From NCBI GenBank assembly GCA_015056625.1, contig SVFY01000022.1, positions 1,905-51,275 on the forward strand: DNA of 49,371 nt, given 5' to 3'. The DNA is from Butyrivibrio sp. GTDB taxonomy: Bacteria > Bacillota > Clostridia > Lachnospirales > Lachnospiraceae. The notes beneath the pieces were generated by a model that worked only from the letters and a program-made list of their open reading frames with translations, did not search any database and was not told the origin of the DNA. A program made the position numbers and the translations under genes. The stretch's first letter is position 1. Each line of letters begins with the position of its first letter. Positions 33,251 to 43,200 of this stretch are shown in pieces.

Positions 33251-36200
33251 ATGGATGGATTTAAGATAACAAAGGAAGAACAGAAAAAAGTTTTAGACTC
33301 CTTGGAAAAGCAGCAGGCTACCAAAGAGACTGTTGCAGCCAAGCTTACGGATAAGAACAGTCTTCTCCAGGAGGATTGGAATCAGAAGACCTATAACGAG
33401 CACAAGGCATCCTTTATGGAAAGATATTATCCCAAATGGATGGACAATGCAGAGGCCACAACCTATAAGACAAAGCTGGAAAACATTGAAAAGGTGGACA
33501 TTAAGTCTGCGCTTAAGGGGACGTTTGAAAAGCAGGAGCAGCCAGCTGAAAGCAAATGGTATAAGACCAAGAAAAATGAACATAAAAAGATAGCTGATTA
33601 TACAAGGGATGCCATTCAAGAGAATCTTCCACAGCTTCATTTTGGACTTAATACGGTCAGGGAGACTAATGCCCTTGATAAGTATTACAAGTATCACAAG
33701 GATTATTTTTCGACCAGAAACAATCAAAGAGATATTTATAATAAATACACCTCAAATGACAAGAAGGTTGTAGTTCAAGACTGGTCAAAGATATATGAAA
33801 AACAGATGAAGGCTCACGGCAAGTTTTTTGGGGCCCTTAAGGGAACCTGGACTGGCTTAAAGCAAAGAGGTGCTGAACTTTTAAGTTCCATTAAGGGTGG
33901 TAAGGAGATATCCTGCGCGGACGAGATGGATCAGGGTATTCGTCCTTTCTTTAGCATGACTAAAAAAGTTCTCTTCTGGAAAAAACAGGTTGGACTTCTG
34001 GGTACAGAGACCAAGGCTGAGCGCAGTGACGGATCCGAATACAACAAGAGGATCATGAAAAAATACACTGAAAATAAGAACGGTGGAAGAAGAGAAGTCA
34101 TGGATGAGCTTGCACTTAAGCTCATCAAGTTCAAGCTGACTCCCAATATGCTCACGAACAAGTATCTTGCTTCCAATATGCTTCAGATGCAGAGATATAC
34201 GGATATGCTGGATGCTTTCGTATTTCTGACAAGGGCTAATCCCAATTATCTTGATATGAAGAGCAAGGATCATACAGATCCTGATCTGGCTGCAGTGATC
34301 TGGAGCAGGATCATTCTTCTTGCGCCTATCATGAGACATTTTATGGAAAACCATGCAAGGTTTTGCGGATACAAGAAGGGATCCAAGCTCTCAAGTAAGG
34401 CTAATATCAGACAATTCCTAAACGAAGACGAACTGAAAGATGGAATTGGAACAGAGAATGGTTATGAGGGCTTTGTAAAAGAAACATGGGAGGCCATCAA
34501 AGCAGCCTACAATTCCACTACTGATTATATGGATGACGCAGCTGACGCAAAGATGGCAGCCAAATTGTCTGAACTTGAGGACAAGGCTATCCAGACCAGA
34601 AAGAGTAAGGCGAAAGTAGTTAAGGTAGAGGGCAAGGAGCAGAAAGAAGAGACTGAGTTTAAGTTTAAATATGACGATGATGGCAAGAAGGCAGAGGAAA
34701 TGCAGGCCATCAAAGATAAGATCATGGCCAATCCTCAGGTCTACGATATATTTGGAAGCGAGATCGACCAGATATTTGACAAGATCAACGAGCAGATGAG
34801 AAGACTCGATGAACTTGCTGCAAGGAAGGTCGCCATAGAAGATCTTGCGCTTAAGGAAAAGATTGCAGGTAAAAAGGATGTGGGACTCGAAGACATTGAG
34901 CAGGTATGGAAAGACTACATCAATAAGGAAAGAGTTCGCATTACATCTGAGACAGAAATACTAAACGAGCAGTTGGGCTTCTATAAAGGCACCATCGATT
35001 TCTTTATGAACATCGATCTTAAGAAGAAAGATCTTAAGCTTGATATTGATGCTATGCCTTCTGTTAAGAATGTCCTTAAATATGAGGGTCTTGATCATAT
35101 CTTTAAGCTCAAAGAGGCCTTTGAATATAATGACCTGTTCTATAAGACTCTTGATTACTATGACTTTAAAAAGTTCGATGAGATCGAAGGTAAAGATGGC
35201 AAGGTGATAAAGCTTGAGGATATGCAGTCTCAGTACAATTACACTCTCCTTAAGAGGGGAATTGACAGAACACGCTTCGTAAATAAGCTGGTGGATGGCA
35301 ATATTCAGAAAGAGATCAATAATCCTCAGATGCTCAATAACATAGAAAGAAGAGATAAGGCTAAGGAGAATTACGAGTTATATAAAGAAAAATATAGTAA
35401 TATTACCATCTCAATGCAGGAGATCGTGAATACTTCTCCTGAGAAGCTTGCAGAGAAATATAACATTACAAAAGAGCTTGATGTTACCAGTGAAGAGACT
35501 TTTAAAAACTATTTCTGGCTCGAGAAATTCAAAAAGATCTGCGACGACCTGGAATTCCGTAAGATAGGCCCTCAAGAATACAACACACTTACCAGAGATC
35601 AGAAGATCGATGTCAGGGTAAAGGGAAGACTCATCAGAGATTATTTCCACAAATGGCAGGGGGCTATGGACTTTACTATGTCTGAGGCTTACAACTATAT
35701 CTATGACACGCCTGATATGGAAGGCAATAACCAGGTCATTGAAGGTATAGATAAGGAATATCGCCTTACGACCATAAATAAGAGCCAGAAGAAGATCCAG
35801 GATCAGATTGATGAACTCAAAAAGAAAGACCTTAAGGAGGGGGATCCAGAATACGATAAGCTCCATAAGCTTGAAGAACTCAATAAGTTCATGCTTGGAA
35901 TGGCAGAAGCCAACAATTACAATGCAAAAGCCATCAAGATGCTTGATAAAAGTGCTTACGATGCTTATAAGGCAGATATTACCAAGGAAATTAAGAGGGA
36001 TGAGCTTAAGGCGATCTATAACGCAGATTACGATGAGCTCATAAAGAGTGATCTTGCTTTTTCATGGGAAAGAGAGGCTTATCTTGCAAGGGCTGACAAG
36101 GCCATTGAGATCCAGGAAGACTGCCTGCATTATGTCAAGAACAAGTCTGAAAGTCTGGCTAAGCTTGGAATTAAATACTCAAGCAAGTTTAAGCCAGATG

Positions 36201-39200
36201 AGGACTTCATTTCGCAGGAGTTTACAGCAATTGAAAAAGAGAGAATAGAACAGGCAAAAAAAGAGAATAAATATGATCCTGACAAAAACTATGCCCTCAC
36301 CAATGATGAAAAAAAGAAATACCTGCGGAATTGCAAGGATAAGTTCACGATCATTCTCAATAAAGTAAAGACAAAGTACTGCGTTGATGGAAAGCTTAAT
36401 GATGAGGAAATCCTTAAGAATCTTAGGGACATCCTTCCAGAAATTGAGTTTGTTGACAGCTTTATAGTCTTTAACCACGAAAATTTTGAGAAAGAAACTG
36501 GGCTGGTCGATTCAGCATACACGGCAGAAGAGCTTGAAAAGCTTGGAGAGCAGGAGCTTCTTTTATCAGAGTTTAAGGAATATGTGAAGATGCTGCTTGC
36601 TGATTATGGAATCTCTTACTGGAACGACTTTGAGTTCAGGAAAAGAAAACAAATCAAGGCCAATATGGTTAATAGCGACAAACAGTACGCAGACAAGATG
36701 AGAGACATCAGGGAAGAGGGAAGGGAATTTACCAAGAAAGAGGTAGAAAAGTCTAAGAGAAATGCAGAAATAAAAAAAGAGCTTGCTGAGCTAAATGATC
36801 TTGCTTCTAAGGAAAGGGATGCGCAGGAAAAACTCTCCTATAAGCAGATGAAAGAGCTCTATAAGAAGGGCGATAAGAGAATACAAAAGAAGTATTTTGG
36901 AACATTTGTTGGCTACAGGCAGAGAACCCAGTACGATGAAAGGATTGAACTTCTTGAAAAAGAAAGAAAACAGAATGTTAAATCCCTTCGTGATATGACG
37001 GATGATCTTGAACTTGTGCAATTCTATCAAGGCGGTGCTGTAGATGACATTATCAGGAAGAATGATAAAAATGCAGTCAAAGGTGAGTCAGACTGGATCA
37101 CCTTAAGAAAAGCAGAGAAAAAGGTAATTGTTGAGGGTGAACTTCAAAGACAGGAGATGCCTGTAGCAAGAAATTATTCTGAGGAATTGTTCAGATACAT
37201 CAAGAAAAAGGCTGGCAATCTTGAATTTATGGATCACGAGAAGGTTGAAGAGATCCTTACCCAGGCCACAAAAGCTTTCTTCTTTACTCTTTCTGCCGGA
37301 GCAAGGGCAGAGGCTAAGATGAGACTTAGGCTCTTTAAGAACGACAGGACTGTAATGAACGATTACTTCATTTGGAAGAATAACAAAGATTCTGAGGAGG
37401 TTCTTGCAGAAAGATGTAAAGTATTCGGACAGGATACTTATGTCAAGAAGAACATTAGCAAGATCAAGAATATAATGGAGGCCATTGCAGAGACCAAGGC
37501 ATCTATAAGCGACATGCAAAATCCTAAGTTCCTGGATGAGCTTAAGGAGGACCTGGCTCCTAAGGGAATCGACGAAAAGCAGTTCATGTTCCTTCTTAGA
37601 AAGCACACTGTTGGTTTTGCAGGAAAAGCTGTCACCAATGCCAATGCCATCAAGGCTGAGAAAAACCAGCAGGATGTTGACAAGTACCTTAACGTTAGTA
37701 CCAAGGATGAATTCCTTATAGAGACCGCAAAGGATGCGCTTGATGTTGGAACGAAGATCGATATCAATAAGGTTAACGAAGACTATATTGTAGAGCACTT
37801 TGCTGAATGTTACTATACAGCAAATAAGCTCCTTGCTTTCCAGCAGCTGTACTATGGAGAAAAAGAAAGCTTTGACAAACTCTATGATACAAATGGTCAA
37901 AGGGCTATCGTAAAGAAGATCAGGACATATTTTGACAAGGGTCATGGTGAGTCCTATGCTCTTTACTACAATGCGGTCATTTCAGTTGCCAATAAGTACG
38001 GCATCACAGAGAATGGAGGTCTGAACTTTGGCTTATCCATTGATGAAATTGATACTTTAAGGGATGAGACCAAGGCCGATAAACATGGGGCACTTAAAGA
38101 GCAGGTGAAAAAGAATCTCAAGGAGGCGGAGGCGAAGGTTACAGACAGCATTGAGGCTATGAAAGTTGCCTATGCTGAGACAGATCTTGCTAAAGCTGTC
38201 CAGCAGAAGGTTTCCGAAACTCTAGTAAGCGTTGCTCCAGAGGACTTTATCCATGAAGGAGATGAGAAAAAAGCTAAGGTAAAGAGAGACACATACGGCC
38301 TTAAAGAAGGTGATACCAAAAAGTCTAAAGAATTTGAGAAGTTCTATAACGAATACACAGGTGCCATCAATCAGACTAAGCTGCTTTACAATACCTACCA
38401 GGAACATGAACAGAATACTGAGGAGGTAACATTTACGATCAGCAATTCCTACCATCCACAGATGATGTTCTTTATGGCTCCTCCAAAGAGCTATGCGACA
38501 GCTACAAGTAAGATTGCCGGAAAGTCAGTTTGCACTAGTTTTAAAAACCTCCTTGCCGGTGATGTGACTAATATTGCAGGAAATCTTTCTGTAGTTGATG
38601 AAAAGAACTGTGTAAATGTAGTTAAGCTTGTTAAGGATCTTAAGCTTGATATGGGCAAGATTGCTGAGCCTGCAGCAAACACAACACCTATCTATGAGGA
38701 CGAGTACTTCTCAAAACAGTTAAAAGAAAATCCTGACTTCTACGTCAGCATGGTCAATGCTATGAACTTCTGCATTATCTTTGAAAGCGGAAATGATGTC
38801 TTAAATCTTAATGGTTATGAGAGACAGATAGAGAAGGCCTTTAAGGATGGTGAAAAAGACAGCGATATTTACAAGCAGTGGCAGGAAGTAGATATTCAGG
38901 AAAAGGCATACTCGGCTTCCAAAGACAGGATCAAGGGTTATAAGGAAAAGATAAGGAATCTTACTGATGAGGTAGAATCAAAGAAAACAGAAGTCAGGAG
39001 GTTGAAGCGTGATTCAGAGGAACTTAAGAAAAACACCCTTAAGATTGCAGATCTGACTACCGAGATCGATAAGATCACAGAGCAGATAAATGAGCTGACC
39101 ACTACAAACGAGGCCGAGATCAAGGTCAATGACCATCTCTTTGATCAATATGACAAAGCTGTTGCAAAGCTTAATGAAATGTCTGATGGCAAAGCAAGTC

Positions 39201-40078
39201 AATACAACCCTGAGCTATTAAGACCTCAAAAACTTGAAGCGCTGCAGCAGTTAAAGAATATGTTCTCAGATCAGAAGACAAGGTTTATGGTTTCTACATA
39301 CTTTGATCTGTTCAACGCTTATCTTCTTAAGAATGGTATTAAGATCGATGGAAGTCTTGTGAATGCCAACATTTATGACGAGACACTTAATGAGCTTACA
39401 AGGTCAGACAAAGCTAAGGACAACATGACAAGAAATGATGCCCTTGATTTTGGCAGTGAGATCAGTAAGAAAAATAAGGCTTCCAACACGGAATACTTTG
39501 AGCAAAAGAAAAAGTACATCTCAAGCGGAGATTACCTCAAAGAATACAAGGCTCTTGAAAACAAGCAGAAGGTTCTGGATAAAGCTCTAAATGCCAAACC
39601 GGATGCTATTAAGACGATGTTCGATGGCATTGCCAAGAAGAGGAAAAAAGCCAAGAGTGTATCCGATGTCGATTTTGTACTCAACAATCTCACTGAACAG
39701 GAGAAGTTCAATCTCAGGAAATATGGCATCGATGAAACTGACATGATAAATAAGAGAAATGATGAAGAATTTAAGCAGCTGCGCCAGTTAAGGTACATTG
39801 TCATTTGGATAGATGCCTATGACAAGATCAAGACGTATCAGGGATCAAAGAGTTTTGATTACGTTGCCAAGACATTCACCAGTGAAGAACTTGATGTTTT
39901 AAAGCGATATCATGGTGAATTAGATAAATATGAGGATAGATTCTTTGATGCTGCAAACCTCTTTGATATGATGACTTCTTACCTTATTACGAGAGAGACC
40001 ATGTTTTTACAGGTGGGACAGCAAGCTAAAAAATCCAAAAACAATGACGACCTCTTCAGTATCAATTCAGTTGATTAA
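33251..40078 (+). CDS. Giant protein 2: 2275-residue soluble helical protein, unknown
   Basis: The largest gene here and not recognised. There is no signal peptide, membrane segment or known catalytic motif that I can see. It is very rich in Lys, Glu, Asp, Asn and Tyr, mostly helical, with charged linkers (for example 440-480, ETEFKFKYDDDGKKAEEM). A classic coiled coil lies at about 1885-1980 (IRNLTDEVESKKTEVRRLKR). Around 311-335, QMQRYTDMLDAFVFLTRANP resembles a segment of giant 1 near residue 230. The frame is intact over 6.8 kb, and codon use is normal for the window, so it is a maintained gene. AAGGAGC precedes the ATG; a strong terminator follows the stop. GNAT lies upstream and giant 3 downstream. 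Confidence 0.92.
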   Translation: MDGFKITKEEQKKVLDSLEKQQATKETVAAKLTDKNSLLQEDWNQKTYNEHKASFMERYYPKWMDNAEATTYKTKLENIEKVDIKSALKGTFEKQEQPAESKWYKTKKNEHKKIADYTRDAIQENLPQLHFGLNTVRETNALDKYYKYHKDYFSTRNNQRDIYNKYTSNDKKVVVQDWSKIYEKQMKAHGKFFGALKGTWTGLKQRGAELLSSIKGGKEISCADEMDQGIRPFFSMTKKVLFWKKQVGLLGTETKAERSDGSEYNKRIMKKYTENKNGGRREVMDELALKLIKFKLTPNMLTNKYLASNMLQMQRYTDMLDAFVFLTRANPNYLDMKSKDHTDPDLAAVIWSRIILLAPIMRHFMENHARFCGYKKGSKLSSKANIRQFLNEDELKDGIGTENGYEGFVKETWEAIKAAYNSTTDYMDDAADAKMAAKLSELEDKAIQTRKSKAKVVKVEGKEQKEETEFKFKYDDDGKKAEEMQAIKDKIMANPQVYDIFGSEIDQIFDKINEQMRRLDELAARKVAIEDLALKEKIAGKKDVGLEDIEQVWKDYINKERVRITSETEILNEQLGFYKGTIDFFMNIDLKKKDLKLDIDAMPSVKNVLKYEGLDHIFKLKEAFEYNDLFYKTLDYYDFKKFDEIEGKDGKVIKLEDMQSQYNYTLLKRGIDRTRFVNKLVDGNIQKEINNPQMLNNIERRDKAKENYELYKEKYSNITISMQEIVNTSPEKLAEKYNITKELDVTSEETFKNYFWLEKFKKICDDLEFRKIGPQEYNTLTRDQKIDVRVKGRLIRDYFHKWQGAMDFTMSEAYNYIYDTPDMEGNNQVIEGIDKEYRLTTINKSQKKIQDQIDELKKKDLKEGDPEYDKLHKLEELNKFMLGMAEANNYNAKAIKMLDKSAYDAYKADITKEIKRDELKAIYNADYDELIKSDLAFSWEREAYLARADKAIEIQEDCLHYVKNKSESLAKLGIKYSSKFKPDEDFISQEFTAIEKERIEQAKKENKYDPDKNYALTNDEKKKYLRNCKDKFTIILNKVKTKYCVDGKLNDEEILKNLRDILPEIEFVDSFIVFNHENFEKETGLVDSAYTAEELEKLGEQELLLSEFKEYVKMLLADYGISYWNDFEFRKRKQIKANMVNSDKQYADKMRDIREEGREFTKKEVEKSKRNAEIKKELAELNDLASKERDAQEKLSYKQMKELYKKGDKRIQKKYFGTFVGYRQRTQYDERIELLEKERKQNVKSLRDMTDDLELVQFYQGGAVDDIIRKNDKNAVKGESDWITLRKAEKKVIVEGELQRQEMPVARNYSEELFRYIKKKAGNLEFMDHEKVEEILTQATKAFFFTLSAGARAEAKMRLRLFKNDRTVMNDYFIWKNNKDSEEVLAERCKVFGQDTYVKKNISKIKNIMEAIAETKASISDMQNPKFLDELKEDLAPKGIDEKQFMFLLRKHTVGFAGKAVTNANAIKAEKNQQDVDKYLNVSTKDEFLIETAKDALDVGTKIDINKVNEDYIVEHFAECYYTANKLLAFQQLYYGEKESFDKLYDTNGQRAIVKKIRTYFDKGHGESYALYYNAVISVANKYGITENGGLNFGLSIDEIDTLRDETKADKHGALKEQVKKNLKEAEAKVTDSIEAMKVAYAETDLAKAVQQKVSETLVSVAPEDFIHEGDEKKAKVKRDTYGLKEGDTKKSKEFEKFYNEYTGAINQTKLLYNTYQEHEQNTEEVTFTISNSYHPQMMFFMAPPKSYATATSKIAGKSVCTSFKNLLAGDVTNIAGNLSVVDEKNCVNVVKLVKDLKLDMGKIAEPAANTTPIYEDEYFSKQLKENPDFYVSMVNAMNFCIIFESGNDVLNLNGYERQIEKAFKDGEKDSDIYKQWQEVDIQEKAYSASKDRIKGYKEKIRNLTDEVESKKTEVRRLKRDSEELKKNTLKIADLTTEIDKITEQINELTTTNEAEIKVNDHLFDQYDKAVAKLNEMSDGKASQYNPELLRPQKLEALQQLKNMFSDQKTRFMVSTYFDLFNAYLLKNGIKIDGSLVNANIYDETLNELTRSDKAKDNMTRNDALDFGSEISKKNKASNTEYFEQKKKYISSGDYLKEYKALENKQKVLDKALNAKPDAIKTMFDGIAKKRKKAKSVSDVDFVLNNLTEQEKFNLRKYGIDETDMINKRNDEEFKQLRQLRYIVIWIDAYDKIKTYQGSKSFDYVAKTFTSEELDVLKRYHGELDKYEDRFFDAANLFDMMTSYLITRETMFLQVGQQAKKSKNNDDLFSINSVD

Positions 40079-40098
40079 ACAGCATAAATAGCCAAAAG

Positions 40099-40143
40099 AG
40101 TGGCCTGTAAAAAAGATTATCTTTTTTACAGGCCACTTTTTTA
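40099..40143 (+). terminator. Terminator after giant 2
   Basis: AGTGGCCTGTAAAAAAGA pairs perfectly with TCTTTTTTACAGGCCACT around a very short loop, followed by TTTTTT. This is a classic strong intrinsic terminator, so giant 3 has its own promoter. Confidence 0.9.
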
Positions 40144-40176
40144 TAGAAAGTTAACAGATTTGATTGGTCAAAATAA

Positions 40177-40240
40177 TGCTACAATTGTATATATGGGCTT
40201 CGCAGCATTGCCCTGATAAGATGCTGATTCGTATATACAT
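40177..40240 (+). promoter_or_regulatory. Extended -10 promoter and folded leader of giant 3
   Basis: TG-C-TACAAT (40177-40185) is an extended -10 element. The transcript would then fold: TGTATATA (40186-40193) with TATATACA (40232-40239), and inside it CAGCAT (40203-40208) with ATGCTG (40221-40226). The ribosome binding site CAGGAGG lies about 30 bases further down. The promoter call is moderate because no consensus -35 is present. Confidence 0.4.
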
Positions 40241-40278
40241 ATTGAGATCTTGGAGTTTTTTAGTCAGGAGGTTAGGAT

Positions 40279-43200
40279 ATGTCACATTTTGAGGAGTATA
40301 AGAAGGCAAAAAAGCAGGAACTTGAAAATCCACAGGCGATGAACCAGTACCGCGAAAGGGTGCAAGAAAGAGGCTTTACTATGCCTGGACCTGAAAACCA
40401 TGAAATTGATTATGATGCTGACCAGCTCATGGAATACTTTGAGGACAGGAATAAGAGCAAAGAGGATTTTGAAGCGAGGACAGATTACTACTTCAGGGAT
40501 GTGCAGCTAGGCGCCAGCAAGCAGCAGCAATATCAGAGATATGCTAACGACGAAAATGGTGTTACTTCTGCTTATTCCAGAATGTACGGAAATCACTATG
40601 CCTGGAAGAGAAAAAGTAATGCGTCCAATGCTGCGAAAAATTTTCGCATCATGAATGAGAAAATGGCCAGATATACCCAGGATGATGAGCTTAATGTTGA
40701 TAACTACACCAAGTACCTTCATCGTGAAGAAATAATGAAGTACAGACTGAAAGGAATGATAGCTGCTGCGGAGACCAAGTCCAAGAACAAGGTTCATGAG
40801 TCATATTTAAAGGGCAGGGCAAAACTGTCCTGTAATATGCTACTTAAAGATCAGCTCCTTAACCTCATTCAGAAAGAAAATAATGATCTCCTTAAAGGAC
40901 AGCTTCAAGATAAGTTAAACGGCGTAGAAAGAAAGATAAAGGATGCTTACGACGAGATCAAAAACAGCTCGCCATCAGTTCAGGAAAGCTGGAGAGAAGT
41001 GCATGGCATCAACAAGAGGACTATCGGGGAAAAACAGAGAGAATACAGGGATACATGCGGCGTCTTTAGTAGCGATGCAACAAATATGCTTCTTAATCTT
41101 GAAATGATCCAGGGGCAGGTAAGAAGTGAGAAAATACAGTGGCCTTGCAGAATAGTCCTTAAGGACAAAGCTGATGGACCTTTAAACAGAGCTGAGATAA
41201 AGAATAAAAAATTTAATCAAAGCTACAGCAAAGCCAGGCAGGATGATGATCAGGAAGCTTTAAAGAGAATGGAAGAAGAGGGCATTGAGCGCTTTATGAA
41301 AATGCACATTCCAACTCCTGACGAACTTACAGGCGATTCTCTGGTTAAATTTATAACCGGTCACTTAAGAGAATACTATGAGATGACCAAGCTGGCACTT
41401 CCTTACTACCAAAATAAAGTATTTGGGGAAGATGGCAGCTTAAGAGAATATGCATTAACCCATCAGGATTTTTTGAGAAGGCTGTTTTATGTCGAAGCGG
41501 TCAACAAATATATTGATTTTACACTTCGCCATGACCATCTGATCATGTATGACGGAATGGGAAGATTTAAGATTGAAGGTGATCCCAGGTACAGATTTGC
41601 AAGACGCAGAGATAATGGTGACTGGGCCCGTCAGCAAAGATTTGGTGAAGGCGAGGATATGCGTGAATTTGGGAAGCTGACAAACGCCTTTAGGAAGTAC
41701 AGTAGTGGGGGTCCTGTGCGCCTCCGCGAAAAGAGAAACAACATAAATCTCATAAACAACAATATAGATAATGAAATAAACAATAACCTGATCATCAAGG
41801 ACGAGGAAAAGAACAATCTGATAAATGATAAGAAAGATGAGAAATTTGACAAGGTCAAGGTCATGGGGGATGTGACTGAAAGAAAAGAGGACAAGAAGGA
41901 AGATAAGAAGGAAGAAAAGAAGGAAGATAAGCCAGTTAACATCATCAATGAAGAAGAGGATGCCCTTGAGCCTCTTAATATCAATCAGATCATAAAAGAA
42001 ACAGAAACTGAGGATGAAAAAAGGCGAAAAGAAAAAAGGCAGAAATTCGAAAACAGAAAAGAGGCAGATGATAAGTACACAAACAAAATAAATGTAGAAA
42101 GAAAGGAAAATCAGAACAGGATAAATATCATCCATGAAGAAGAGGATGAAGTAGAACTCAATAAGGAAGAAGAAAAAGAATACAGAAAGATTCGCAGCAA
42201 ATATTCTGCAAAACTTAAGTTTACAAAAGAAGACTTCCTTGTTTACAAGACCATTGTTGATGCCCAGAAGGTTTCGCATAGTAATGCTAATAAAAAGGCA
42301 GTATCTGCGGGGCTTAAAAAAGGTGTATTTGCCGGAGAAGGGAAAGAGTATGCAAAGGTTTCACTGGCTCCTGCACCTCTTCTTAAATCCTTAAGATTTA
42401 AAGAGCAGGTAACAGAAGACAAGGAGAATGGAATAACACATAGGCATGAAATGGGTATAACCCCTTTGGATCAGAAAAAGCTTGAGGAAAACAGGGTCTG
42501 GATCAAGCTATGGACATCTACTGACCAAACAGCAGCGAGAGAACAATATATAAAGGATAATCTCCCTAAAATGTTTGATGATTTTAAGTGGCCTACAGTA
42601 GAGGAACTGTCTAATGGAACGGCACTTAAGGGGGAGAGACTTTTTGAGATCATGGATATGTTAAGAAGGCTCAAAGGTATCGATGGTCTTGTTTCCATGA
42701 GTAAAACAGCAAAAAATATCTGTAATGAGCCTGCCTTTGCAGCTAAGCTTGATATGCTTAAAAATCTTAAGAATTATATTACAGCAAATCTGCGCCTTAA
42801 ACGTAATATTGATATTGATCCTGAAAATGCCGACGGCGTAAGACTTTATACAAGAAGATTTATGTCTGAGACAGATTTAAAGGGAGTTGTAAATGACAAT
42901 TTAAAGGATTATGAAGAAAAGCTCAGACTCCTTCCAAAGGATGCACTTTTTAAGAAAACAGTGGAGGTGAAGAAGGAGGAAGAAAAGAAAGAAAATCTTA
43001 ATAAGATAAATATCATCAATAAAGAGAAAAAAGATAGCAAGAACACCATTGATGAAGACAGGAAGACCATTAAGGATGCTTTGAAAAAAAGTCATGATGC
43101 ATTCGTTTCTTTCAAGGCTCATCCTGAGTATTTGAAGCTTATAAATGAAGCTAATAAGTATCTGGTTGATGGTCTGGCTGGGAAAACAGTTGACAGAGCT

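Noticed and set aside
37103..37945. 280-codon minus-strand frame inside giant 2
   Set aside because: Arises from the lysine/glutamate codons of the giant read backwards, giving a Leu/Phe/Ile-rich sequence; no start signal.
41731..42180. Low-complexity stretch that could be taken for a repeat array or CRISPR
   Set aside because: No regular repeat-spacer length; it is codon repetition in a disordered protein linker.
41455..42279. 274-codon minus-strand frame that looks like a membrane protein inside giant 3
   Set aside because: The Phe/Leu/Ile-rich sequence is the complement of the Lys/Glu/Asn-rich linker, not a real membrane protein.
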